Below, piece by piece: positions 27,073 through 35,393 of a stretch of 64,000 nt of DNA (position 1 is the stretch's first letter; each line of letters starts with the position of its first letter). This DNA is from CAWDVH01 sp963805705 (GTDB lineage Bacteria; Actinomycetota; Actinomycetes; Streptosporangiales; Streptosporangiaceae). The DNA is taken from positions 1,674,001-1,738,000 of the forward strand of contig CAWDVH010000005.1 in NCBI GenBank assembly GCA_963805705.1, in the 5' to 3' direction. Under the pieces are notes generated by a model, which made no database searches, was not told the DNA's origin, and worked only from the letters and a program-made list of their open reading frames with translations. The position numbers were made by a program, and so were the translations under genes.

Positions 27073-29706
27073 TCAGAGCAATTGCAGGTCGACGGCCCGC
27101 TCGATGGCCTCCGATCGCGACGTCACCCCGAGCTTCCGGTAGATCGACCGCAGATGGGTCTTCACCGTGTTGCGCGAAACGTAGAGGGTTGCCGCCATCT
27201 GCAAGTAGGTGCTGGTCGGCAGTAGCTTCAGGATGCGCAACTGGGCGGCGGTCAAGGGCTCGGTGAGCACGGGACGGGACCGGGCGGCGGCCGACTGCGC
27301 GGCGCGCACGTCGAGGGCCGCGCCGATCAGCTGCTCGGTGAACGGGCCCGGCCGCGCATGCGCCGCATGCTCGACCAGGTAACCAGTGACCTGGGGTGCG
27401 GTCGTGACGACCGTGTTGAGGAAACCCCCTTGATCTGCTGCCTGTAGAGCGCGGCCCAGGATGCCATAGGCCATGGGGTCACCGCGCCCGATCGCGGCCG
27501 CGGCCAGCAGGATCTGGCGCACCAGCGATAGCCGCGGCGTCAGCTCAGCCAGCGAGGGCGACTGCAGGTGTTCCAGCGCGCTCTGGTGGTCGCCGGCCGC
27601 GAGCGCGATCCTGGCCAGCAGCAAGCCGCGGCGGGTGGCGGGGAGCCCGCTGGCCAGCTCTCCAGCGGAGCGCAGGTCGCCGAGCGACAGCCGCAGCAGT
27701 GCCTCAAGCTCATCGGCGCGCGCCAGCAGCACGGGGCTGGCCTCGGGCACGACCAGGCGCGCGGCCTCCGCGGTCGCCAGCGCGTCACGGACCTGCCCGC
27801 GCGCCGCCCAGATCTCGGCCCGGTCGAGCAGCGTGAGGAACTCGAAGAGGGGCCGCCGCCGCTCGGTGATCGACAGCGCTCGCTCAGTGAGCTGCTCGGC
27901 GGTGTCGAGGTCTCGTTGTTCCAGCGCCAGGCCGGCCAGCGCGCGCAGGTGGTCCACGGCGAAGAAATGCTGGTCGAATCCGAGCCGCCTGGCGTCCGCC
28001 TCGGCGGACCTGGCGGCGTCGGCGGCGTCGGCGAGGTGACCGGACTGAAACGACGCCAGCGCCCGCGCACCCGGCACGAGCACCAGCCTGGCCGCCTCGC
28101 TGAGCGCGGGCATCGCCAGGGCCGCCGCCGCCTCCTGCGCAATGGCCTGACCATCGTCCAGGCAGTTATAGACACGCAGGAGGATCAGCGGGACGACGGT
28201 GGTCCACTCGTCCTGAATCAGCGTCTTCTTCTGGACGGCCCGCGCGCTGGCGGCCTCGGCGATGGCCTCGTCCAGCCGGCCGAAGATTCCGTGGCGGAAT
28301 GACCGCATGGCCGCCAGCCGGGCGGCCAGCGCAGACTCGGACGGGATCGGCGGCTGGACGTGCTCCAGCAGGTCTAGGTACTCGCTGCCACGAGCAGTGT
28401 CACCCCAGATCAGCAGGTCGCTGGCCAGGGCCAGCAGCCGGTCGGGGGCATCCGCAAGCAACGAGGGAGGGATCTGGCTGAGGTCGGGGGCAGCCGGCAG
28501 GTCTGGCTCGTGCAGGAAGTCGGGCACGACCCGCTCCTGGAGGAGGGCCAGCGCCCGGTCAACCTGCTCTGCCGCCAGAAAGTGGCGGGCCGCACGCCGG
28601 GTGTCACCCGCCAACTCGAACCATTCGCCCGCCCGCAGCTGGAGCGCACGCTCACGCTCGGTGTCCCTGGCCCGCAGCTCAGCCCGCAGCAACCGGCGGA
28701 CCAGATGGTGATAGCGGAAGCTGGTTCTCTCGTCATCGAGTGCCACCAGGAACAGATTGCCCGCGTCGATGCGGCGCAGCAGCGCCGCCGCGTCCCGCCT
28801 CGCGGTGATAGCCGCGCACGCGTCCGCGGTCAGCTCGCCGAGGATGGAGGCGTCGAGCATGAACTGGAGGATCTCCGGTGGCTGCTGATCGAGGACTTCG
28901 GAGATGAAGTACTCCGCGATCGGGTAGCTGCGGACGTCCAGCGCGTGCGCTACCCGCACTGGGTCCCCGGTGCGGCGCAGCGACAGCGCCGCCATCTGCA
29001 GGGCCGCGGGCCACCCTTCGCTTCGCTGATGAAGGACCGCAAGCTCTGGGCCGCCCACCTGGACGCCGAAGTTGGCCAGCAGGTCGCGGGTTTCGGCCAG
29101 GGAGAAATACAGGTCACGATCGCGCAGCTCGCACAGCTCACCCGACATCCGCAGCCGGTGCAGCCGCAGCGGAAGGTCGTCCCGGCCCGCCAGCAACAGC
29201 TGAGCGTTCCCGGCCGGCCAGCGCTCGACCAGATCGGTCATGTCCCTGGAGACCGCGGCCGCCGCGGTATGGAAGTCGTCGACGATGATCGCCGACCCGG
29301 CGGGCAGCTGCGTGGCGTCGTTCGCGATCGACGCGGTGACGTCGGCCGACATGACGCTGTCCATCGCGAGCAGGTTGGCGGCGTCGGTACCGAACCCCGG
29401 CGCCATCGTCTGGGATGCCTCGATGAAGCCGGCCCAGAAACGGACCGGGTCGGCGTCGGCTCGGTCGCACGACAGCCATGACGTCACGCCAGGGGGCCGT
29501 GTGGCCGCCCAGCCCGACAGCAGCACGCTCTTGCCAGCGCCAGCCGAACCGACCACCACCGTCAGGCGTTTGCCTGCTCCCGCCGTCAGCTGGTCATGCA
29601 GCGCCGGTCTGGTGACCAGCGTGGTGGGCAGCATCGTCGGCCGGAACTTCGACAGCGCAAACCGTGCCCCGTGTGAGGCGCCGGGCTTAATGATGCCTTG
29701 AGTCAC
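27073..29706 (-). CDS. LAL-type LuxR-family regulator (MalT-like)
   Basis: 877 residues from GTG 29704-29706, which has AGGAGAG about 5 bases upstream. Walker A VGSAGAGKS is at about 52-60, followed by an NTPase/winged-helix module, then a long TPR-like region rich in ALxxA repeats, and a C-terminal LuxR helix-turn-helix (LTAAQLRILKLLPTS then YVSRNTVKTHLRSIYRKLG). MalT-type STAND regulators bind an inducer and ATP, oligomerise and activate promoters. It sits between the permease-arcC unit and the DedA/APC unit, with palindrome C upstream. It is the only regulator gene in the regulon block and the best local candidate to bind the palindromes; inferred from position only. Confidence 0.88.
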   Translation of the reverse strand: MTQGIIKPGASHGARFALSKFRPTMLPTTLVTRPALHDQLTAGAGKRLTVVVGSAGAGKSVLLSGWAATRPPGVTSWLSCDRADADPVRFWAGFIEASQTMAPGFGTDAANLLAMDSVMSADVTASIANDATQLPAGSAIIVDDFHTAAAAVSRDMTDLVERWPAGNAQLLLAGRDDLPLRLHRLRMSGELCELRDRDLYFSLAETRDLLANFGVQVGGPELAVLHQRSEGWPAALQMAALSLRRTGDPVRVAHALDVRSYPIAEYFISEVLDQQPPEILQFMLDASILGELTADACAAITARRDAAALLRRIDAGNLFLVALDDERTSFRYHHLVRRLLRAELRARDTERERALQLRAGEWFELAGDTRRAARHFLAAEQVDRALALLQERVVPDFLHEPDLPAAPDLSQIPPSLLADAPDRLLALASDLLIWGDTARGSEYLDLLEHVQPPIPSESALAARLAAMRSFRHGIFGRLDEAIAEAASARAVQKKTLIQDEWTTVVPLILLRVYNCLDDGQAIAQEAAAALAMPALSEAARLVLVPGARALASFQSGHLADAADAARSAEADARRLGFDQHFFAVDHLRALAGLALEQRDLDTAEQLTERALSITERRRPLFEFLTLLDRAEIWAARGQVRDALATAEAARLVVPEASPVLLARADELEALLRLSLGDLRSAGELASGLPATRRGLLLARIALAAGDHQSALEHLQSPSLAELTPRLSLVRQILLAAAAIGRGDPMAYGILGRALQAADQGGFLNTVVTTAPQVTGYLVEHAAHARPGPFTEQLIGAALDVRAAQSAAARSRPVLTEPLTAAQLRILKLLPTSTYLQMAATLYVSRNTVKTHLRSIYRKLGVTSRSEAIERAVDLQLL

Positions 29707-29848
29707 GACATCTCTCCTGCAGGTCCGTCCCACGACGGTAGCCCCCGCGCGCAGCGCTTACCTCATTGGGAAGGTCCCTGTAACCGCATTGTAGGGCGGG
29801 ACCCCGGCTGGCGAAGTCAAACAGTTCGTGAACGCTGACGAGCGCGGG

Positions 29849-29866
29849 TCACCCCTGGGGGGGTGA
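29849..29866. promoter_or_regulatory. Palindrome TCACCC-N6-GGGTGA, copy C
   Basis: A perfect 18-bp inverted repeat with spacer CTGGGG in the divergent gap between the LAL regulator (start 29706) and a small gene at 29935. It lies 143 bases from the regulator start and 69 bases from the small gene, so it could control either or both, including autoregulation. Confidence 0.75.
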
Positions 29867-29934
29867 TGACGCCGGGCCTGCCGGGAGGCACTCTGGCGGC
29901 ACGGTGATTCGGCAGACTGCGGGGCGCGATCCTG

Positions 29935-30153
29935 GTGAAACCACAGACGTATGAGATCACTTTCATCGGTCAGGCGGGCACCGCGCTGACGTCGGAGTTC
30001 GACGACTGCGAGGTCACCGTGGGCAACGGCACCACGACTCTGCGCGCCGAATTGCCCGATAGAGGAGCCCTTTCCGGGCTCGTGCAGCGGATCACCGGCT
30101 TCGGGCTTGACGTGATCCACTTGCATCTCGTAGCGCCGCCCCCCGACCAGTGA
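29935..30153 (+). CDS. Small soluble protein of 72 residues, unknown
   Basis: Starts at GTG 29935. The sequence (MKPQTYEITFIGQAG, then CEVTVGNGTTTLRAELPD, then LVQRITGFGLDVIHLHLV) predicts a beta-alpha-beta fold of ferredoxin/ACT-like size without metal ligands. Small proteins of this type are frequent in actinobacteria, but no function is known to me. It is the first gene rightward of palindrome C and may lead the unit with the DedA and APC genes. Confidence 0.65.
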   Translation: MKPQTYEITFIGQAGTALTSEFDDCEVTVGNGTTTLRAELPDRGALSGLVQRITGFGLDVIHLHLVAPPPDQ

Positions 30154-30324
30154 CCGGTCTCGCCCAGATGAGGACGCTGGATCCGCGGCGCTCGCGATTC
30201 CTCGCGTCTGCCTAGGCTGATGCCGTGCTCGAGGACACATACCCAGTGCAGTGGACAGGCCGGCAACTCCACCTCCCCGCGGGCCGGCCGCAAGCGCCCA
30301 GTGAACAGCTCCGGGGCATCTATC

Positions 30325-30954
30325 ATGCACGCCATGGCAGCGGCCTCATCGGCGGGACAGTACGGCGGGTGGGCCTATGTAGCGGTCTTCGCGCTGATGG
30401 CGCTGTCGTTCGCCGGGATACCGGCGATCGGGGCGGCGGTCGTGGGCTATGCCTCTGTGGTGGCCAGCCAGGGCAAGCTCAACATCTTTCTGGTGCTGAT
30501 CGTGGCCGTGCTAGGCGCCGAGGCCGGCGGCCTGGCTGGTTACGGCATCGGCGACCGGTGGGGCCGCAAGCTCCTGGACCGCCCCGGCCGTTGGCAGGAG
30601 CGGCTGCAGAAAGCCCTGGCCAGGGCAGAGGCGATCTACGCGAAGTGGGGACGGCTGGCCGTCTTCTTCACCTCAACCATGGTCTCGGGCGTCCTGAGAA
30701 TGAAGTACTCCCAGTTTGTCGTGTGGAACTTTGTCGTCGGCGCGGTGTACGTGCTGTCGGTCGGGCCCGCCGCCTATGGCGCGGGCAAGGTCGAGGCCGG
30801 GGAGCAGGACGGAGCCAGCCTGAGCGCGCTAGTGGCCGGGCTGGCTATCGCCGCCGGGTGCGCCGTGCTCGGGGTGAGGTATTACCGCCGCCGCAGGGCC
30901 CGAAGATTGCTGGCGGGCGGCAGCCCGCACGAGGTCAGCGGGGAATCACGATGA
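30325..30954 (+). CDS. DedA-family membrane protein
   Basis: About 209 residues from ATG 30325 (ATG 30334 is an alternative; the ribosome site is weak). DedA/VTT features: an amphipathic re-entrant segment with GIPAIGAAVVGYASVVASQG, ALGAE-like VLGAEAGGLAGYGIGDRWG (acidic residue and YxxGxxxG), then the basic cytosolic RWQERLQKALARAEAIYAKWG and FFTSTMVSGVLRMKYSQFVVWN, where family members have R..P..R....G....m....F...N. DedA proteins act in lipid scrambling and membrane potential homeostasis. The APC gene follows after 13 bases. Confidence 0.82.
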   Translation: MHAMAAASSAGQYGGWAYVAVFALMALSFAGIPAIGAAVVGYASVVASQGKLNIFLVLIVAVLGAEAGGLAGYGIGDRWGRKLLDRPGRWQERLQKALARAEAIYAKWGRLAVFFTSTMVSGVLRMKYSQFVVWNFVVGAVYVLSVGPAAYGAGKVEAGEQDGASLSALVAGLAIAAGCAVLGVRYYRRRRARRLLAGGSPHEVSGESR

Positions 30955-30967
30955 CCACGGCCGCGGC

Positions 30968-32449
30968 ATGAGCGAGCGGCGGTCCCGCGGCACCGGCGGC
31001 GATGAGGGATCGGGGCTGGCCGAGGGGGTTATCGGGCCGGCGCGGGTGATCGCGTTTGGCGCGAGCAATGTGGCCCCGGCCGGTGCGGTCGTCGGCGGCC
31101 TGGTCATCGTCGTGTCGTACGCCGGGTTCGCGTCTCCGCTAGTCGTCCTCATCGCGTTCGCTGCGTCGCTATGCTGCGCCAGCAGCATCGCCGAGTTCGC
31201 CCGCCGACTGCCCTCGGCGGGCTCGCTCTACACCTATAACAGTCGCGGGCTCGGCCAGACCGGGGGGTTTCTCACCGGCTGGATGATGGTTTTCGCCTAC
31301 GCCCTGTACGTACCGGCCGGTATCGCACTGACCAGCGCGTACGCGGCGCAGCTCGGGGCGGATGTGCTGCACGTGACCATCGCGGCCTGGGTGCTGTTCC
31401 TGGTCATCCTGGGGGCGGTCGCGCTGGTCGCCTACCTGGGCATCCGGACCTCGTCCTCGGCCGACCTGGTCCTCGTGGCCGGGGAGGTGGCCATCATCGC
31501 GGCGCTGGCCGTCACGATCCTGGTCAAGATCGGGCCCGGGCATTACACGACCGCGGTCTTCTCCCCGGCGTCGTCGCCGAACAGCCAGCTCACCGACATC
31601 ACCAATGCGATGATCTACGGCATCACCGCCTTCGCCGGCTACGAGGCGGCCGCCGCGCTCGGTGAGGAGGCCAGGAACACGCGCCGCTCGATCCCGGCCA
31701 GCATTATCGGCGTGGTCATCGTGACGGGGGTCTTCTATCTGCTGGTCATTCTCGCGGAAGCGTACGGTGTCGGCCCCAGGGGCGTCCCCGGCCTAGCCCG
31801 GCAGGCCAGCCCGCTGGGCTACCTGACCAGCCAGTACTGGTCGCCGTCGGCCATCTGGGTAATCGACCTGGTGGTCGTGCTCACCGGGCTCGGCTTCGTC
31901 ATCGCGTCGTGCAACGCGGCCATCCGGGTCCTGTTCGCCATGGGTCGCGAACGAGCGCTGCCGGCCTCACTCGCGCGGCTGTCGGGCCGCCGTACCCCGG
32001 TCGTCGCGATCGGCTGCGTCACCGCGCTCGCGCTCACGCTCGGGCTGCCCCTGACCTACGCCTACGGCGGCGCGCGCACGTTCGGCTACCTCGCCGGGGC
32101 CGGCGGCCTCTCGGTGGTGCTGATCTACCTGGCCGTGAACGTTGCGACCATCCGCGCGTTCCGCACCGAGTTCCGCGACCAGTTCCGGCTCGGGCGGCAT
32201 CTGCTGCTGCCGGCCACGGCTGCCGTGCTGCTGACCTTCCCGCTATGGGGGGTCCTCCACCCCCATGCTCACCGGCTGGCGGACCTGCTGCCCTTCACCG
32301 CGCTGGCCTGGCTCGGCGTCGGCGCCATCGCCGCCGGCATCTTGCGGGCCCGGCGGCCCGCAAGCTTCGAGACGCTGGGCCGGGTCTTCATGCCAGCCAG
32401 CGCACCTGACCTGGTGTCAAGCGTGGCGCCGTTCCCTGGCGACGGCTAG
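30968..32449 (+). CDS. APC-family amino acid permease
   Basis: A 493-residue, 12-14-helix transporter. The N-terminal tail is hydrophilic (MSERRSRGTGGDEGSGLAEG), then FGASNVAPAGAVVGGLVIV replaces the usual GxGxxxG helix-1 loop, and FARRLPSAGSLYTYNSRGLG and YGITAFAGYEAAAALGEEAR follow; these are typical of the large YhdG/amino-acid-transporter branch in actinobacteria. It is the third APC permease of the block and unlike the other two. Substrate unknown. It is transcribed with the DedA gene, and palindrome E begins 16 bases after its stop. Confidence 0.87.
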   Translation: MSERRSRGTGGDEGSGLAEGVIGPARVIAFGASNVAPAGAVVGGLVIVVSYAGFASPLVVLIAFAASLCCASSIAEFARRLPSAGSLYTYNSRGLGQTGGFLTGWMMVFAYALYVPAGIALTSAYAAQLGADVLHVTIAAWVLFLVILGAVALVAYLGIRTSSSADLVLVAGEVAIIAALAVTILVKIGPGHYTTAVFSPASSPNSQLTDITNAMIYGITAFAGYEAAAALGEEARNTRRSIPASIIGVVIVTGVFYLLVILAEAYGVGPRGVPGLARQASPLGYLTSQYWSPSAIWVIDLVVVLTGLGFVIASCNAAIRVLFAMGRERALPASLARLSGRRTPVVAIGCVTALALTLGLPLTYAYGGARTFGYLAGAGGLSVVLIYLAVNVATIRAFRTEFRDQFRLGRHLLLPATAAVLLTFPLWGVLHPHAHRLADLLPFTALAWLGVGAIAAGILRARRPASFETLGRVFMPASAPDLVSSVAPFPGDG

Positions 32450-32464
32450 GGCCGCCTTACGGAA

Positions 32465-32482
32465 TCACCCGCGGTCGGGTGA
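32465..32482. promoter_or_regulatory. Palindrome TCACCC-N6-GGGTGA, copy E
   Basis: A perfect 18-bp inverted repeat with spacer GCGGTC, between the APC permease stop and the start (32585) of the unit DUF7144 - unknown - ppk2 - CPBP protease, 102 bases upstream of its first codon. Confidence 0.75.
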
Positions 32483-32584
32483 CGACGCCACCGGGACCGA
32501 TCGACCAGGATCTGGCGCAAGCGGCCGAAATCTGGGCCAGCGGCCGGGCGGCCGCGTGAAAGCCCAGCGAGCCTAGGAGGTCAG

Positions 32585-33010
32585 ATGACATCGGCAACAA
32601 CCCAGCCATCCAGCGGCACACGAACGCGCCCCGCGGAAGGCCTGGGCCTGATCGTCTTCGCGCTCGTCCTGCTGCTGGTGCTCGGCTGCCTCAACCTGAT
32701 CGACGGCATCGCCGCGGTCGCCAACTCGCACGTGTTCATCGCCAACTCGCACTTCGTGTTCGGCGACTTGCGTACCTGGGGCTGGATCACCCTGATCCTC
32801 GGCGCCCTGCAGCTCCTTGCGGCGGCCGGGGTGGCGGCCGGCAATCAGCTGGCGCGCTGGTTCGCGGTGGCGGTGATCGGGCTCAACGCCATCGACCAGA
32901 TGTTCTTCATCCCCGCCTACCCGTTCTGGTCCCTGACCATCATCGCGGTAGACGTCGTCGCGCTGTGGGGGCTATGTGCCTACGGCAGCCGCCAGAACGT
33001 GACCGCCTAG
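32585..33010 (+). CDS. DUF7144-like four-helix membrane protein
   Basis: A 141-residue protein with AGGAGG before the ATG. Four helices lie at about 20-48, 60-82, 88-108 and 113-134. GCLNLIDGIAAVANSHVF after helix 1, the WGWITLILGALQLLAAAGV helix, and a final FFIPAYPFWSLTIIAVDVVALWGL agree with the conserved pattern of DUF7144 actinobacterial membrane proteins (nGiaa, WGW, yP.Ws, DvlviwaL). Its function is unknown; it heads the polyphosphate kinase unit. Confidence 0.78.
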   Translation: MTSATTQPSSGTRTRPAEGLGLIVFALVLLLVLGCLNLIDGIAAVANSHVFIANSHFVFGDLRTWGWITLILGALQLLAAAGVAAGNQLARWFAVAVIGLNAIDQMFFIPAYPFWSLTIIAVDVVALWGLCAYGSRQNVTA

Positions 33011-33060
33011 TCCACACGGCCGCACAGCCGGGGAGCCTGGCCATCGACGGAGTCCGCAGC

Positions 33061-33684
33061 ATGGAGGTGCGCTGGATCTTCCCCGGCCAGCTGGCGGCCC
33101 CGGTGACCGGATGGTTCGGGCGCTTCCCCGCCGCGACGCAGGAATTGGAGGATGTCTATCTCCTGGATCCGCACCTGCCCGGGCTATCTGTGAAGGTACG
33201 CGCCGGGCGGGCGCTTGAGGTGAAGGTGTACCGCGGAAGCCCGGGACTACTCGTGGTGGCGGGCCGGGCCCGCGGCCGCCTGGAGTCCTGGCAGAAGTGG
33301 TCCTTTGCCTGTGATCTGCCCGGCCAGGAGAGCAGCGGCCGGGCAGGCTGGGAGCCGGTCAGCAAGAAGCGTCGGATATGCCGGTTCTCGCTGGCCAGCG
33401 GGCCGGCCCCGGTGAGCGTTCCGGGGCTGGGCGACGAGACAGGGTGTGCGGTCGAACTCACCGAGGTCCGCCTGCGTGACGAGGCCTGGTGGACCCTGGG
33501 GTTCGAGGCCACCGGCCCCGCTAGTGTGCTGCGTAGTGAACTCGAAGGCGCCGCCGCGCTCGTGTTCGCCGAGGCCCTGCCGAGTGCAGCGGAACTGAGC
33601 ACAGATGACTCCAGTTCCTATGCGCAGTGGCTGCGCCGGCGGCCGGGAGCTGTGAGTGATGACCCGGATCCGTCTGGAGGTTAG
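33061..33684 (+). CDS. Unknown protein coupled to ppk2, possibly CYTH/triphosphate-tunnel-like
   Basis: A 207-residue protein from ATG 33061; the open frame reaches further upstream without a family-like start. Its order of beta strands and charged residues (MEVRWIFPG, ELEDVYLLDPHLPGLSVKVR, ALEVKVYRG, WQKWSF, then a long helix and LRSELEGAAALVFAEAL) resembles the CYTH/triphosphate-tunnel fold, in which paired Glu/Lys/Arg line a tunnel that binds polyphosphate. The diagnostic ExExK motif is not intact, so this stays a guess. Its last codons contain the ribosome site of ppk2 (GGAGG), so the two are translated together. Confidence 0.5.
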   Translation: MEVRWIFPGQLAAPVTGWFGRFPAATQELEDVYLLDPHLPGLSVKVRAGRALEVKVYRGSPGLLVVAGRARGRLESWQKWSFACDLPGQESSGRAGWEPVSKKRRICRFSLASGPAPVSVPGLGDETGCAVELTEVRLRDEAWWTLGFEATGPASVLRSELEGAAALVFAEALPSAAELSTDDSSSYAQWLRRRPGAVSDDPDPSGG

Positions 33685-33688
33685 CGAG

Positions 33689-34573
33689 ATGGCCAAGAAC
33701 AAAAAGAAGAAGAAGACCAGGGACAGGCAGGATCAGGACCACGCCGAGGTCCAGGTGTCGCCGACCGGAGCGCGGCAGGAGGCCGAAGCGGGCCCGCCCC
33801 AGAAGATGAAGCGCAAGGAGTACGAGCGCCAGATGAGGCTCCTGCACGGCGAGCTGGTGGCCTTGCAGGAGTGGGTCAAGGCGACGGGGGCCAAGATCTG
33901 CATCGTGTTCGAGGGCCGGGACACCGCCGGCAAGGGCGGCACGATCAGGCGGATCACCGAGCGGGTGAGCCCGCGGGTGTTCCGGGTCGTCGCGCTGCCG
34001 GCCCCGACCGAGCGGGAGAGGTCGCAGATGTACATCCAGCGGTACCTCTCGCACTTCCCGGCCGGCGGCGAGGTCGTGATCTTCGACCGCAGCTGGTACA
34101 ACCGGGCGGGCGTCGAGCCGGTGATGGGCTTTTGCACGCCGCAGGAGACCGAGCGGTTCCTGGGGCTGGTGCCGGGGGTCGAGAAGGCCATGGCCGATGA
34201 CGGGATCCTGCTGCTGAAGTACTGGCTGGAGGTCAGCCCCGGCGAGCAGACCCGGCGGCTGGAGAGCCGGATCCATGACCCGCGGAAGATCTGGAAGCTG
34301 TCGGACATGGACCTGAAGTCCTACCGCCGCTGGTACGACTACTCCAGGGCCAGGGACGCGATGTTCGCCGCCACCGACACCGCGTGGGCGCCCTGGTACA
34401 TCGCGCAGACCGACGACAAGAAGCGCGGCCGGCTCAACATCATCAGCCACCTGCTCAGCCAGATCCCTTACCAGCCGCCCGCCCACCGCGACGTCGCCCT
34501 GCCCAGGCGGCAGCCAGCCGGCGGCTACGTCCAGCCGGACTTGCCATTGCGGCACATCCCGGCACCGTTCTAG
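33689..34573 (+). CDS. ppk2: Polyphosphate kinase 2 (class I PPK2)
   Basis: 294 residues from ATG 33689, with GGAGG 8 bases upstream inside the previous gene. It catalyses reversible phosphate transfer between polyphosphate and nucleoside diphosphates. Walker A FEGRDTAGKGG (74-84), the DRSWYNRAG Walker B motif (133-141) and the lid-like LESRIHDPRKIWKLSDMDL are all present. The N-terminus is unusually basic (nine Lys/Arg in the first 13 residues), which may bind polyphosphate. In this regulon it would link polyphosphate stores to the ATP made by the ADI pathway. Confidence 0.93.
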   Translation: MAKNKKKKKTRDRQDQDHAEVQVSPTGARQEAEAGPPQKMKRKEYERQMRLLHGELVALQEWVKATGAKICIVFEGRDTAGKGGTIRRITERVSPRVFRVVALPAPTERERSQMYIQRYLSHFPAGGEVVIFDRSWYNRAGVEPVMGFCTPQETERFLGLVPGVEKAMADDGILLLKYWLEVSPGEQTRRLESRIHDPRKIWKLSDMDLKSYRRWYDYSRARDAMFAATDTAWAPWYIAQTDDKKRGRLNIISHLLSQIPYQPPAHRDVALPRRQPAGGYVQPDLPLRHIPAPF

Positions 34574-34631
34574 GAGGCGGCCCGGGGGACGCCAGTGCTT
34601 CCGTGAGCCTGATGGCAGACTGGCCGCTGAT

Positions 34632-35318
34632 ATGAAAGCCGGCCGCTGCTTCGTGCAGACCGTGGGCGTCTTGGTCATCTTCACCGTGGCGCGCGCCTAC
34701 GGGCTCCTGGGCCCATCCGCCGTAGCGGTGAGCCTTCTGACCGCAGCGCTGGTCCTGATTGCCTGGGGTGCGGGGGCAACCCGTGCTGACCTCGGTCTTG
34801 GCCGAGCGGATATGGGTGCGGGCGTGCGTTACGGAGCCGGTGCCTTCGGGGTCCTCTTGCTGGTCCTGGTGGTAGCGGCCGTGATCCCTGCGACGAGCGG
34901 CTTCCTGCACGATTCGCGAGCGCAGATCGACGGCGGACGGCTGCTTTACGAACTAGGGGTGTCGATCGTGCTGCTGACGGCGATCCCCGAGGAGCTAGCC
35001 TTCCGCGGCGTCCTGCTGGGCTCGGCGCTGAGACTGTGGAGCCCGTGGCGCGCGAGCCTGATCACCTCGGCGCTGTTCGGCCTGTGGCACATTGCGCCAA
35101 CCTTGCACACGATGCACGACAACCGCGCCACCGCCGGTCTCTCCGCCAGTGTCGGCGGGCAGGTACTACTGGTGCTCGGCTCGATTGCGGTTACCTTCAT
35201 CGCCGGTCTTGTCTTTTGCTGGCTCAGGCTGCGATCCAGGAGCCTGATCGCCCCGATTATTGCTCACAGCGCCGTCAACGGCCTCGCGCTCACCGTCGCG
35301 TGGTTCGCGGTCCACTAG
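34632..35318 (+). CDS. CPBP (CAAX/Abi) intramembrane metalloprotease
   Basis: A 228-residue protein with six to seven predicted helices. The Abi/CPBP active-site motifs are all there: EELAFRG (120-126, EExxxR), FGLWH (149-153, FxxxH) and HSAVN near the C-terminus. The family cleaves inside the membrane; bacterial members act in bacteriocin self-immunity, protein sorting or unknown roles. It begins 58 bases after ppk2 on the same strand and is probably the last gene of that unit. Confidence 0.85.
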   Translation: MKAGRCFVQTVGVLVIFTVARAYGLLGPSAVAVSLLTAALVLIAWGAGATRADLGLGRADMGAGVRYGAGAFGVLLLVLVVAAVIPATSGFLHDSRAQIDGGRLLYELGVSIVLLTAIPEELAFRGVLLGSALRLWSPWRASLITSALFGLWHIAPTLHTMHDNRATAGLSASVGGQVLLVLGSIAVTFIAGLVFCWLRLRSRSLIAPIIAHSAVNGLALTVAWFAVH

Positions 35319-35393
35319 CGCGGCGGGCCGACTCTGCCGGGCCGAGGTGCCGCCGGGGCGCAGGGCCGGCTGGCGCGCCGCACTGCTGCGCGA

